DNA of 64,000 bases from Marinirhabdus sp050859505 (GTDB lineage: Bacteria > Bacteroidota > Bacteroidia > Flavobacteriales > Flavobacteriaceae): the NCBI RefSeq assembly GCF_050859505.1, contig NZ_CP193934.1, positions 682,001-746,000 on the forward strand, given 5' to 3'. Both the position numbers and the translations under genes were made by a program. The notes under the pieces were generated by a model, which worked only from the letters and a program-made list of their open reading frames with translations, did no database searches and was not told the DNA's origin. Below are positions 43,404 through 51,402 of the stretch, piece by piece; position 1 is the stretch's first letter, and each line of letters opens with the position of its first letter.

Positions 43404-43841
43404 ATGGATACATTTTTTTTAGAAGCCGTAAAAGAGGCAGAACTGGGCATTGCCGAAGGAGGTATTCCTATAGGTTCTGTGCTGGTACATCATGGAAAAA
43501 TTATAGGTCGCGGTCATAACCGACGCGTTCAAAATGGCAGTGTGATATTACACGGCGAAATGGATGCCCTAGAAAATGCGGGCAGACAACCTGCCGCAGT
43601 ATACCAAGAATGTGTGTTGTATACCACCTTGTCTCCCTGCCCCATGTGTTCGGGCACTATTTTGTTATACGGCATTCCTAAGGTAATCATTGGTGAAAAC
43701 CGAACTTTTTTAGGAGAGGAAACATTATTGAAAGAACGAGGCGTTGACGTGATTGTTCTCGATGATACAAGGTGTAAAGAACTTATGGATAAATTTATAG
43801 CCCAAAGCCCTACGCTATGGAATGAGGATATCGGAGTATAG
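43404..43841 (+). CDS. Yeast-type cytosine deaminase (CDA superfamily)
   Basis: A 145-aa zinc deaminase. The zinc/catalytic motifs are HGEMDALENAG (HxE) and PCPMCSG (PCxxC). Beyond these, its whole length follows fungal cytosine deaminase Fcy1 as I remember it: GGIPIG, GRGHNRR, TLSPCPMC, YGIPKVIIGEN, VLDDTRCK and the C-terminal W-x-E-D-I-G. These include residues that line the pyrimidine pocket in Fcy1. Bacterial CodA is an unrelated amidohydrolase, so this is a different enzyme type. It ends the TonB-receptor operon; related substrates such as other aminopyrimidines or guanine are possible. Confidence 0.85.
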   Translation: MDTFFLEAVKEAELGIAEGGIPIGSVLVHHGKIIGRGHNRRVQNGSVILHGEMDALENAGRQPAAVYQECVLYTTLSPCPMCSGTILLYGIPKVIIGENRTFLGEETLLKERGVDVIVLDDTRCKELMDKFIAQSPTLWNEDIGV

Positions 43842-43870
43842 TACTCTTAGAGTAGCATACTACCATAAAA

Positions 43871-43900
43871 AAAGCCACTCAAAAAGAAGTGGCTTTAAAT
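43871..43900. terminator. Bidirectional terminator between the deaminase and lipoprotein genes
   Basis: A 9-bp stem AAAGCCACT / AGTGGCTTT with a loop of ~8 nt is flanked by an A run on the left and T-rich DNA on the right. It lies between two convergent genes and could serve both. Confidence 0.75.
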
Positions 43901-43917
43901 TTTAGAAGTGATTATGC

Positions 43918-44481
43918 TTATTGACGCATAAATCTTATTTCTACGTTAGCAACCGTTTCTACATCGTCGATAACTGTATTCTCCATTTTTTGTAGACGGA
44001 TTTCATCTTCATTAAATAAAGTAACGGTCCAAGCACCATTAAAAAGATCTATGGCTACATCTTGATTAATTTGTACATCTACAATTCCAGTAAAAACAAT
44101 CGTATCTGCATTACCACCAATGGTATATCTCCCGCTTTCATTATCTAAATCTACAATTACAGGGGTTTCAGTTACATCGCCATTAACAGTAACAGTAGTG
44201 GCTATTCTAAATGGGCCGTCAAGAACAAACGTTCCGTTATTTGTAAAATTTGCTGTAGCTTGAAAAGTATCGCCCTGACCATTAATCACAGCGGTAACAA
44301 GTGCTCCGGCAAATGGCTGTGTCACTTCAGCATTTACGGTTAAAAATGAAAGGTCATAATCTCCAGCCAGGTTTGCATTCGTTAATACAAAAGCTGCTTC
44401 AGCGTTATCATCATCACTTTTACACGCTACCAGAGTGGCTACGGCCATAAAGGCAATTAAAATATTTTTCATCGTTTTCAT
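43918..44481 (-). CDS. Hypothetical lipoprotein
   Basis: A 187-aa protein with a lipoprotein signal (MKNILIAFMAVATLVAC, starting at the second methionine, 44472) followed by an acidic KSDDDN linker. The body has lipocalin-like short beta segments: LAGDYDLSFLTV, TANFTNNGTFVLDG, and EDEIRLQKMEN. I do not recognise a characterised family. It is probably a small outer-membrane-anchored beta-barrel protein, alone in its transcription unit. Confidence 0.7.
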   Translation of the reverse strand: MKTMKNILIAFMAVATLVACKSDDDNAEAAFVLTNANLAGDYDLSFLTVNAEVTQPFAGALVTAVINGQGDTFQATANFTNNGTFVLDGPFRIATTVTVNGDVTETPVIVDLDNESGRYTIGGNADTIVFTGIVDVQINQDVAIDLFNGAWTVTLFNEDEIRLQKMENTVIDDVETVANVEIRFMRQ

Positions 44482-44604
44482 AAGTTTTTATTTTTTACAA
44501 AGATAATTTTCCCTTCTAGATAACAGCATTTTAAAGCAAAATATTGTGACAGAATTCGATTCACTATTTTTTCTATCTTTAACTCCTAACCTAAGTCTTC
44601 CATT

Positions 44605-45531
44605 TTGAATAAAATATACCTATTTCTTTTCCTCTTTCCTGCTTCCATTTTTGCCCAAGACTACGTAGACCTTTTAAAAATTGGCTACGGACAAACCTTC
44701 AACAACGATTTTGAAGGTACCGGCGAAAGCACCTTTGTAAAATCTTTTGATGTAGACCTCACCGTTCCGGTGGTACTTAACGAAAAACACGCCTTTATTA
44801 CCGGTGCCGTTTACAGCCGAAACAACCTTCAATTATTCCCAAATGCCGAATCCACCAGCCTGCACAGCACCATTGTAAAATTTGGTTTGGCTTCTACCTA
44901 CAACGAAACATGGAGTAGTACGCTGGTATTTCTGCCTAAAATTGCTTCAGATTATGTGAATAGCACAGGTGAAGATTTTTATTTTGGCGGTGTTGCCTTG
45001 CTGAAATATCAAAAAAATGAACACCTTAAATATCGTTTCGGGTTTTATGGCTCTACCGAAGCGTTCGGCTTTTTTACCACTCCCATTATTGGCTGGTATT
45101 ATTTGAGTCCTAACTCCAAATTTGAGATGGACGTCTCCCTTCCCATAGCGGCAGATGTAAATTATACTTTCGGCATTACAACCTTAGGGTTCGATTATAT
45201 AGGCATTGGCCGAAGTTTCCATATTACCGAAAATGATGCTGGCGTATATGCAGACGTTAGTTCACTAGAGTTTGCAAGTTACCTTCAGTTTAATGCCTTG
45301 GAAAAAAGCGTGTTGCTACGTGCGAAATTTGGCTATTCCAGCAATAATTATGAAATCTACGAAGAAGGTTCAAAAATAGATTTAGGGCTTTCTGCATTCA
45401 GTTTTGGAGATGATAGAACGCAATTAAACCCAACCTTAAGTGGCGGGCTCTTCCTTAGGTTTGAAGCTATTTACAGATTCGATATTGCTAAGGACTCACC
45501 TGTTTCCCCAGTTTTGGACGGAGAGGAATAA
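44605..45531 (+). CDS. DUF6268-like outer-membrane beta-barrel protein
   Basis: A 308-aa protein with a signal peptide (NKIYLFLFLFPASIFAQ). Alternating hydrophobic/polar strands with frequent aromatic ends (YRFGFYGSTEAFGFF, GWYYLSPNSKFEMDVSLP) suggest an outer-membrane barrel like those of DUF6268. The initiator appears to be TTG at 44605; there is no in-frame ATG before the signal peptide. No genes with a related role are adjacent. Confidence 0.7.
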   Translation: MNKIYLFLFLFPASIFAQDYVDLLKIGYGQTFNNDFEGTGESTFVKSFDVDLTVPVVLNEKHAFITGAVYSRNNLQLFPNAESTSLHSTIVKFGLASTYNETWSSTLVFLPKIASDYVNSTGEDFYFGGVALLKYQKNEHLKYRFGFYGSTEAFGFFTTPIIGWYYLSPNSKFEMDVSLPIAADVNYTFGITTLGFDYIGIGRSFHITENDAGVYADVSSLEFASYLQFNALEKSVLLRAKFGYSSNNYEIYEEGSKIDLGLSAFSFGDDRTQLNPTLSGGLFLRFEAIYRFDIAKDSPVSPVLDGEE

Positions 45532-45546
45532 AGTCCCTCACCCGGC

Positions 45547-45570
45547 CTCTCCCGGAGGGAGAGAAGTTTT
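45547..45570 (+). terminator. Possible terminator after the barrel gene
   Basis: A strong 7-bp stem CTCTCCC / GGGAGAG with a 3-nt loop is followed by AAGTTTTATTT. It lies 16 bp after the stop codon. The G/C-rich block resembles dispersed flavobacterial intergenic repeats (compare the G-rich block near 46103-46135), so termination is only one possible role. Confidence 0.45.
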
Positions 45571-45704
45571 ATTTGCCGTTCGAAAGGTATTTTTTAGATT
45601 TTATAAGAATAGTCTTGTTTCTTGACTCTTGCAGCGAAGCGGTCTTTCTTCTTTCTTCTACATCCAACATCAATGATTTGAAATAAAACTTTTATCTTTA
45701 AACC

Positions 45705-46061
45705 ATGGAGCGTACATGTTTAGAATGTGGAGATAAGCTAATTGGTCGTGCAGACAAAAGGTATTGCAGCGATGGCTGCCGTAATGCGCATAACAATTCG
45801 CTTAATAAAGATGGTAAAAATCTACTGCGAAATGTGAATAACCGCCTTCGGAAAAACTACCGCATCCTCGAAGCACTAAATACCAACGACAAAACAAAAA
45901 CAAAAAAAGAAACCCTGCTCAAACACGGTTTCAATTTTAAATTTTATACCAGCCAATACATTACCAAAACAGGTGCTACCTATAATTATGTGTACGACCA
46001 AGGTTATTTACCTTTGGACAACGATTGGTTTTTATTAGTGAAGACCGATATGGTTTTGTGA
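45705..46061 (+). CDS. Small zinc-ribbon hypothetical protein
   Basis: A 118-aa protein whose N-terminus carries a four-cysteine zinc ribbon, CLECGDKLIGRADKRYCSDGC (split: CLECGDKLIGRADK, RYCSDGC), followed by a basic helix and a C-terminal segment FKFYTSQYITKTGATYNYVYD. Similar short proteins occur in many flavobacteria without a known function. Nucleic-acid binding is plausible but not shown. Confidence 0.72.
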   Translation: MERTCLECGDKLIGRADKRYCSDGCRNAHNNSLNKDGKNLLRNVNNRLRKNYRILEALNTNDKTKTKKETLLKHGFNFKFYTSQYITKTGATYNYVYDQGYLPLDNDWFLLVKTDMVL

Positions 46062-46137
46062 ATAAAATAATCACTACATAATTTTACTATTAAATAGTTT
46101 CTTCCCTTCGGGGGAGGTGCCAGAGGCAGAGGGGACA

Positions 46138-46602
46138 TTATTTCCACGAATTCCCTTTCAGCTTCAGCGCAGCTTTCAGCACATCTTTCTGGCTAATAAG
46201 CCCGACCAATTTTCCTTCTTTTACAATGGGAAAACGACGGCGTTTATGACTTAAAAACATATCGACGGCATCAAAAAGATTCATATTGCCGTCTATAGTT
46301 TCTACTTCCTTTACCATGTGGTCCTCTACTTTGGCGTCTTGCATGGGGTGGTTGTGATACCTACTGCTGCTTATTTGTTTCATACAATCGCCTTCCGAGA
46401 TAATTCCTACCAGTTCATTTTTTGCATTCACTACAGGACCGCCAGATATTTTTTTCCGGATGAGCGTATTCATCACTTCCAACACAGGTTGCTCTGGTCT
46501 AAAGGTGGTTAAATTGGTACTCATGTAATCTGAAACTTTAATATCTTCAGAAGAACCCTTGGTGGCCTTGGCTCGTTTGCCTATATAACTTTTAATTGAC
46601 AT
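46138..46602 (-). CDS. CBS-domain pair protein
   Basis: A 154-aa cytosolic protein composed of two CBS domains (residues ~22-80 and ~90-148). The motifs are VSDYMSTNLTTFRPEQPVLEVM, seen as VSDYMSTNLTTF and RPEQPVLEVM, then GGPVVNAKNELVGIISEGD and FPIVKEGKLVGLISQKDVL. CBS pairs bind adenosine nucleotides and usually regulate a partner. No fused catalytic domain is present and the partner is unknown. Confidence 0.88.
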   Translation of the reverse strand: MSIKSYIGKRAKATKGSSEDIKVSDYMSTNLTTFRPEQPVLEVMNTLIRKKISGGPVVNAKNELVGIISEGDCMKQISSSRYHNHPMQDAKVEDHMVKEVETIDGNMNLFDAVDMFLSHKRRRFPIVKEGKLVGLISQKDVLKAALKLKGNSWK

Positions 46603-46717
46603 ATTTTCAAATGTTTAGGGTAAGATACGCAAAAATGTGATTGAAAATTGTTAAGGAAATTTCAATCGAAGGATTTATTTTGAAATGTTGTACTTTTAAA
46701 TTTACAAAACCAACTCT

Positions 46718-49078
46718 ATGAAATTTCTTTCTGGCATCCTCTCCTTTATAATAATTCTGTTCATAATTTGGTATAGCTTTTTTAGCTTGATGCCCCGCGA
46801 AGGCAACCCGGCCAGCGCCCCACAAACCGAATTCTCCAGCCAGCGCGCTCTTATCCCTTTAAAAGAAATCACAAAAGCACCCCATTATCACGGTAGCGAA
46901 GAACACACCCGGGTAGGCAACTTTTTAGTAAAAGAACTCCAAGCCTTAGGACTGGAAACTGAAATCCAGGAAGGCTTTGTCCTAAACGAAGGATGGCGCG
47001 GATTAGACCGCCCAAAAAATATTATTGGCGTTTGGAAGGGTACTGGAAATGGCAAATCGTTGGTACTACTTACCCATTACGACAGTGCAAAAGTACCTAG
47101 CTTTGGAGCAAGCGATGCTGGTAGCGGTGTCGTAACCATTTTAGAAAGTATACGCGCTTACAAAGCGGCGGGCAAACAACCCAAAAACGATATTGTTATC
47201 CTTTTTAGCGATGCCGAAGAAATTGGTCTGGACGGCGCTCAACTCTTTGTAAATGAACACGAATTAGCCAAAAACGCAGGACTCGTCCTCAATTTTGAAG
47301 CGCGTGGAAGCGGAGGTCCCAGCAATATGATCTTGGAAACCAATGGCGGTAACGCAAATCTCGTAAAAGCTTTTGTTGCTGCCAATCCCGAATATCCCGT
47401 CGCATCCTCCTTAATGTACAGTATCTATAAAATGCTCCCCAACGATACAGACTCTACCATTTTTAGAGAAGATGGTGATATTGATAGCTTTTTCTTTGCC
47501 TTTATAGATGACCATTACGACTACCACACCGCCAACGATACATTTGAAAATCTGGATAGAGAAACCCTGCAACACCAGGGAAGTTACTTGCTACCCTTAT
47601 TACATTACTTTGGAGATGCAGATCTTTCAGATCTTAAAGCCGAAGATGATGATGTGTATGTAAACGCACCTTTTGTTAAAATGATTACCTATCCCTTTTC
47701 ATGGATTTATCCAATGCTTATTCTGGCCGTGGTGTTATTTTTAGGGTTACTGTTTTATGGCATTTCAAAACGAAGATTAAAAGGAAAAGCTGTGGGAAGA
47801 GGTTTTGGTGCTTTGCTCCTGTCACTGGTAGTTTGTGGTGCGGTAGGCTATTTTGGGTGGATGCTACTACAACACATCTATCCTCAGTATGCCGAAATCC
47901 AACATGGATTTACCTACAATGGCCACTGGTACATCGCTTTTTTTGTAGTACTCTCTTCAGCAATTGTATGTAAGATCTATCGAAATTTCAACATTAAAAA
48001 AGAGGTAGCTAGCTTTTATGTAGCACCGCTCACCCTTTGGCTTATCGTAAACGTGGCCGTAGCTATTATGTTAAAAGGAGCTGCCTATTGGATAATCCCT
48101 GTATTTTTTGGGTTGGTATCTTTCTTCGTCTTGCTGAAACAGGAAAAACCAAATCTTCTTTTACTAACCGTTTTGGCTATTCCTGCACTATCCTTTTTTG
48201 CGCCACTTATTCAGTTTTTTCCTGTGGGACTGGGATTAAAGATGTTGGTGATTAGTTGTGTGTTTGTGGTATTACTTTTTGGTTTGTTGGTACCCGTATT
48301 CGGGTTTTACCGTTGGAAAAATATGATTGCGCTGGCAAGTTTTCTAATTGCTATCGTACTCTTCTTTTTAGCCAATGCCAAAAGCGATTTTACTGAAACA
48401 CGTCAAAAACCAAACAGTTTAATCTACTATCAAAATGCCGATACCAACGAAAATTTCTGGCTCACCTATGATAAGGTATTGGACCCCTGGACAAAAGGAT
48501 ATTTAGGTTCAACCCCTGAAGAAGCCAGCAAATATGTAACAAGCGTTGCAGGTAGTAAATACAACACGGGCTATAGTTTTGCCGCAACAGCACCTGCCAA
48601 AACGATCACGCCTTTTGAAGTACGCTTGGAAAACGATACGCTACATCAAAATCTTCGGAATGTTACTTTTACCATTATTCCAAAAAGAGATGTGCACGAA
48701 ATAGCACTGTACACCGCTGTTTCCACCCAATTTGAATCCCTAACGTTTAACGGTAAGACCGTTTCAAAAGACACAACAGCTAATGCATTCTACGGAAGAA
48801 AAAGCAATATGTTACTCCGCTATTTTGTAGCCAATGAAGACTCTTTGGAAGTTTCATTTTCCGTTGAAAAAAATACGCCGCTCAACTTTCAAGTATTAGA
48901 ATACTCTTTTGATTTATTGAAACACCCTCAATTTACCATTAACAAACGTCCAAAAAATACGATGCCAAAACCTTTTGTAAATACAGATGCGGTGGTGGTG
49001 AAACGTAGTTTTTCTGTGGATGATTTACTAAAAAAAGTTGTGGTGCTTGATTCGGTTACCGCGGAAGATATAAACTAA
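46718..49078 (+). CDS. M28-family metallopeptidase with C-terminal membrane domain
   Basis: A 786-aa membrane protein. An N-terminal membrane anchor (~5-25) is followed by an M28 aminopeptidase-like domain with zinc ligands in LLTHYDSAKVPSFGASDAGSG (H ~119, then D of SDAGSG), the catalytic pair in FSDAEEIGLDGA, NFEARGSGGP and DDHYDYHTANDTF. Residues ~315-570 hold about eight transmembrane helices, followed by a C-terminal extracytoplasmic beta domain. The arrangement resembles eukaryotic ER metallopeptidase 1/Fxna-type proteins. Substrates are probably peptides at the membrane surface; specificity is unknown. Confidence 0.9.
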   Translation: MKFLSGILSFIIILFIIWYSFFSLMPREGNPASAPQTEFSSQRALIPLKEITKAPHYHGSEEHTRVGNFLVKELQALGLETEIQEGFVLNEGWRGLDRPKNIIGVWKGTGNGKSLVLLTHYDSAKVPSFGASDAGSGVVTILESIRAYKAAGKQPKNDIVILFSDAEEIGLDGAQLFVNEHELAKNAGLVLNFEARGSGGPSNMILETNGGNANLVKAFVAANPEYPVASSLMYSIYKMLPNDTDSTIFREDGDIDSFFFAFIDDHYDYHTANDTFENLDRETLQHQGSYLLPLLHYFGDADLSDLKAEDDDVYVNAPFVKMITYPFSWIYPMLILAVVLFLGLLFYGISKRRLKGKAVGRGFGALLLSLVVCGAVGYFGWMLLQHIYPQYAEIQHGFTYNGHWYIAFFVVLSSAIVCKIYRNFNIKKEVASFYVAPLTLWLIVNVAVAIMLKGAAYWIIPVFFGLVSFFVLLKQEKPNLLLLTVLAIPALSFFAPLIQFFPVGLGLKMLVISCVFVVLLFGLLVPVFGFYRWKNMIALASFLIAIVLFFLANAKSDFTETRQKPNSLIYYQNADTNENFWLTYDKVLDPWTKGYLGSTPEEASKYVTSVAGSKYNTGYSFAATAPAKTITPFEVRLENDTLHQNLRNVTFTIIPKRDVHEIALYTAVSTQFESLTFNGKTVSKDTTANAFYGRKSNMLLRYFVANEDSLEVSFSVEKNTPLNFQVLEYSFDLLKHPQFTINKRPKNTMPKPFVNTDAVVVKRSFSVDDLLKKVVVLDSVTAEDIN

Positions 49079-49086
49079 TAAAACAC

Positions 49087-49159
49087 CGAATATTGAACCG
49101 CAGAATGTTACATGATGAAGTACATACTTCGATGTTCTGTATTCACCATTCGATATTCG
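49087..49159. repeat. Imperfect palindromic intergenic element
   Basis: Starts with CGAATATTGAA and ends with CGATATTCG, the arms being roughly complementary; at the centre is a perfect GAAGTA-CA-TACTTC hairpin. It looks like the REP/MITE-like palindromes scattered between flavobacterial genes. Only this copy is in the window. Confidence 0.5.
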
Positions 49160-49175
49160 TTATTCAAAAAAATAC

Positions 49176-49976
49176 ATGAACAAAACAATTGGTATTGCAG
49201 GACTTGGATGGTTGGGGAAACCTTTGGCAAACAAATTTATGACGCTAGGCTACGAAGTAAAAGGCACGGTAACTTCAGCCGAAAAGGCAACAACGCTACA
49301 AAAAAAAGGCTTTAATGCATTCCCGGTAGAAATAACCGAAACAGGCGTAACAGGTGAACCCCAAGGATTTATGAAGCATTTGGATACGCTTATCGTGATG
49401 ATTCCCCCAGGATTACGCAGAAACACAGGAGCCGATTATGTACTTAAAATGACGCATTTTTTGGCTGAAATTGAGAGTGCAAAAGTTCCCAACTGTATAT
49501 TTATTAGCAGTACTTCAGTCTACGGAGATGCGCAAGGTAAGGTAACCGAAAGTGATATCCCACAACCCGAAAACGAGGCGGGCCGGCAACTCAAACAAGT
49601 AGAGCAGCTGTTTTTTACTTCAGCAGCTAAAACAAGTATTGTACGCTTTGGAGGGTTACTAGGCGGTACGCGCCAACCTGCAAAATATCTGGCGGGACGC
49701 ACTAATTTAAGTGGTGGAAATGCTCCTGTAAATCTGATCCATCGGGACGATTGTATTGGGATATTAACCGCTATCATTAAGCAAGAAGCATATGGACATA
49801 TTTTTAATGCGGTACACCCACAGCATCCTGCAAAACAAACCTATTATACCGAAAAGGCGAAAGAATTAGATTTAGTAGCACCTCATTTTGCTAAAGATGA
49901 AGATGAGACTTTTAAACAGGTGGATTCTGTAAATTTGAAAAAGGTTTTGGGGTACGAGTTTAAGAAAGAAATTTAA
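49176..49976 (+). CDS. YeeZ-like NAD(P)-binding SDR-family protein
   Basis: A 266-aa extended-SDR/epimerase-like protein. The N-terminal dinucleotide-binding loop is GIAGLGWLGKPLANKFM (residues ~5-21), and the central elements are IFISSTSVYGD and VNLIHRDDCIGIL. The SDR YxxxK motif is not evident, as in the YeeZ group, so enzymatic activity is unclear. It overlaps the convergent VCBS gene by 4 nt. Confidence 0.78.
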   Translation: MNKTIGIAGLGWLGKPLANKFMTLGYEVKGTVTSAEKATTLQKKGFNAFPVEITETGVTGEPQGFMKHLDTLIVMIPPGLRRNTGADYVLKMTHFLAEIESAKVPNCIFISSTSVYGDAQGKVTESDIPQPENEAGRQLKQVEQLFFTSAAKTSIVRFGGLLGGTRQPAKYLAGRTNLSGGNAPVNLIHRDDCIGILTAIIKQEAYGHIFNAVHPQHPAKQTYYTEKAKELDLVAPHFAKDEDETFKQVDSVNLKKVLGYEFKKEI

Positions 49977-51337
49977 TATATTACAATTTTTTCTGAAAAC
50001 GTAGCCCCATTTTCTCCTGTAACAATCACCGTATACATTCCTGCGGAAAGCATTCCCACGGAAACATCGGCATTATTTTCTATTGGCACTTGAACTTCTT
50101 GCCCCAACGCATTGTAAACCTGTATCGATATAACCGTAGCCTCTGTCTCTATCTGAAACCTATCTCTAGTGGGATTGGGATATAAAATAGTAGCTTTTAA
50201 AGTACTCTCTGGCACACTTAAAATAGTTAGGTTTTCATACCATGCAATTTTATCACCCGTTATGGAAGCCGAGAGCACATCATTATCACCATCTCCATCC
50301 AGGTCTGCTGCAAAAATACCGCGACCGTTGTCTGCGTCTGTGCTTATTATTTGTGCTGGGCCAAACGTACCTAAGCCATCTGTATTTTCGTACCAAGCTA
50401 CTTCTCCGTCTGCTGTTATGGAGACTGCATCAATATCATTGTCTGTATCTAAGTCTGCTGCGTATACCGATTGCACAAAAGAACTCCTAATACTAATTTC
50501 TTTTTCATCGCTAAATGTTCCAAGTCCGTCCAGATTCTCGCTCCAATAGAGTTTATTTTGAGTAGAAGCGGCAATTAGCAAATCCATATCTCCGTCTCCA
50601 TCTATATCATTTGCATCAAAAGATTCACTTCCTCCTGCAATGCCCGGTAGCATGGTGCCACTACTAAAATTGCCTAAGCCATCTAGATTTTCAAAATAAA
50701 AAACTTTAGAAAGTTGTGAAGAAACAGCCATAATATCCATATCACCATCGCCATCAAAATCTCTAGACAGCACAAATCTGGCATTTATGACCGATGTACT
50801 AATAGCTTGTTCCGGACCAAAATTGCCTAAGCCATCTAGGTTTTCGTACCAAGCAACCGTATCTTCGTTTCTGTTGGCCGAAACCACATCTAAATCTCCA
50901 TCGCCATCAAAATCTGCGGCATCTGCTACATTGGCACCTACAGCATCACTTGCAATTATTTGGTTTCCTGTAAAACTACCCGTATTATCCAAGTTTCTAT
51001 TCCACAAAACTATGTCATCCCCTGGGCAGGTTGCCAATACATCAATCGCTCCATCTCCGTCTATATCTGCGGTAGTCACAAAACGTACATCGTTGACGCC
51101 TGTACTAATTACCTTTAGCGGCCCAAAAGTGGCTTGCCCATCTAAGTTTTCATACCAAACATTCTGATCACTACCACTCACAGCTGCTATAACATCTTGA
51201 TCTCCATCTCCATCTATATCTGCTGCTTGGACGTAGCGAGGTACTTCTCCTGTAGTGCTAATGATTTGTTGTGGTCCAAATTGAGCCATTATGTTTTGGC
51301 ATAACATTAAAATTGTAAGAATAAAAAAAGTTCTCAT
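49973..51337 (-). CDS. VCBS/FG-GAP repeat protein secreted by T9SS
   Basis: A 454-aa exported protein with signal peptide (MRTFFILTILMLCQNIMA). About seven FG-GAP/VCBS repeats carry the calcium-binding DIDGDGDxD motif, each followed by W/Y-Y-E-N-L-D-G, and predict a beta-propeller (residues ~20-365). The C-terminus is a type A sorting domain (ILYPNPTRDRFQIE, ending EKIVIY). It is therefore a type IX substrate displayed at or released from the surface. Its ligand is unknown. Confidence 0.9.
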   Translation of the reverse strand: MRTFFILTILMLCQNIMAQFGPQQIISTTGEVPRYVQAADIDGDGDQDVIAAVSGSDQNVWYENLDGQATFGPLKVISTGVNDVRFVTTADIDGDGAIDVLATCPGDDIVLWNRNLDNTGSFTGNQIIASDAVGANVADAADFDGDGDLDVVSANRNEDTVAWYENLDGLGNFGPEQAISTSVINARFVLSRDFDGDGDMDIMAVSSQLSKVFYFENLDGLGNFSSGTMLPGIAGGSESFDANDIDGDGDMDLLIAASTQNKLYWSENLDGLGTFSDEKEISIRSSFVQSVYAADLDTDNDIDAVSITADGEVAWYENTDGLGTFGPAQIISTDADNGRGIFAADLDGDGDNDVLSASITGDKIAWYENLTILSVPESTLKATILYPNPTRDRFQIETEATVISIQVYNALGQEVQVPIENNADVSVGMLSAGMYTVIVTGENGATFSEKIVIY

Positions 51338-51351
51338 AGAAATATGTTTAT

Positions 51352-51383
51352 AAAAAAGGATGCTCGTACTAGAACGAGCATCC
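51352..51383 (-). terminator. Intrinsic terminator of the metalloprotease-like gene
   Basis: On the minus strand, a 10-bp perfect stem GGATGCTCGT / ACGAGCATCC with a 6-nt loop is followed by six T. It lies about 20 bp after the stop codon of the gene at 51403. Confidence 0.88.
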
Positions 51384-51402
51384 CTAAAGATAATTATTTT
51401 TG

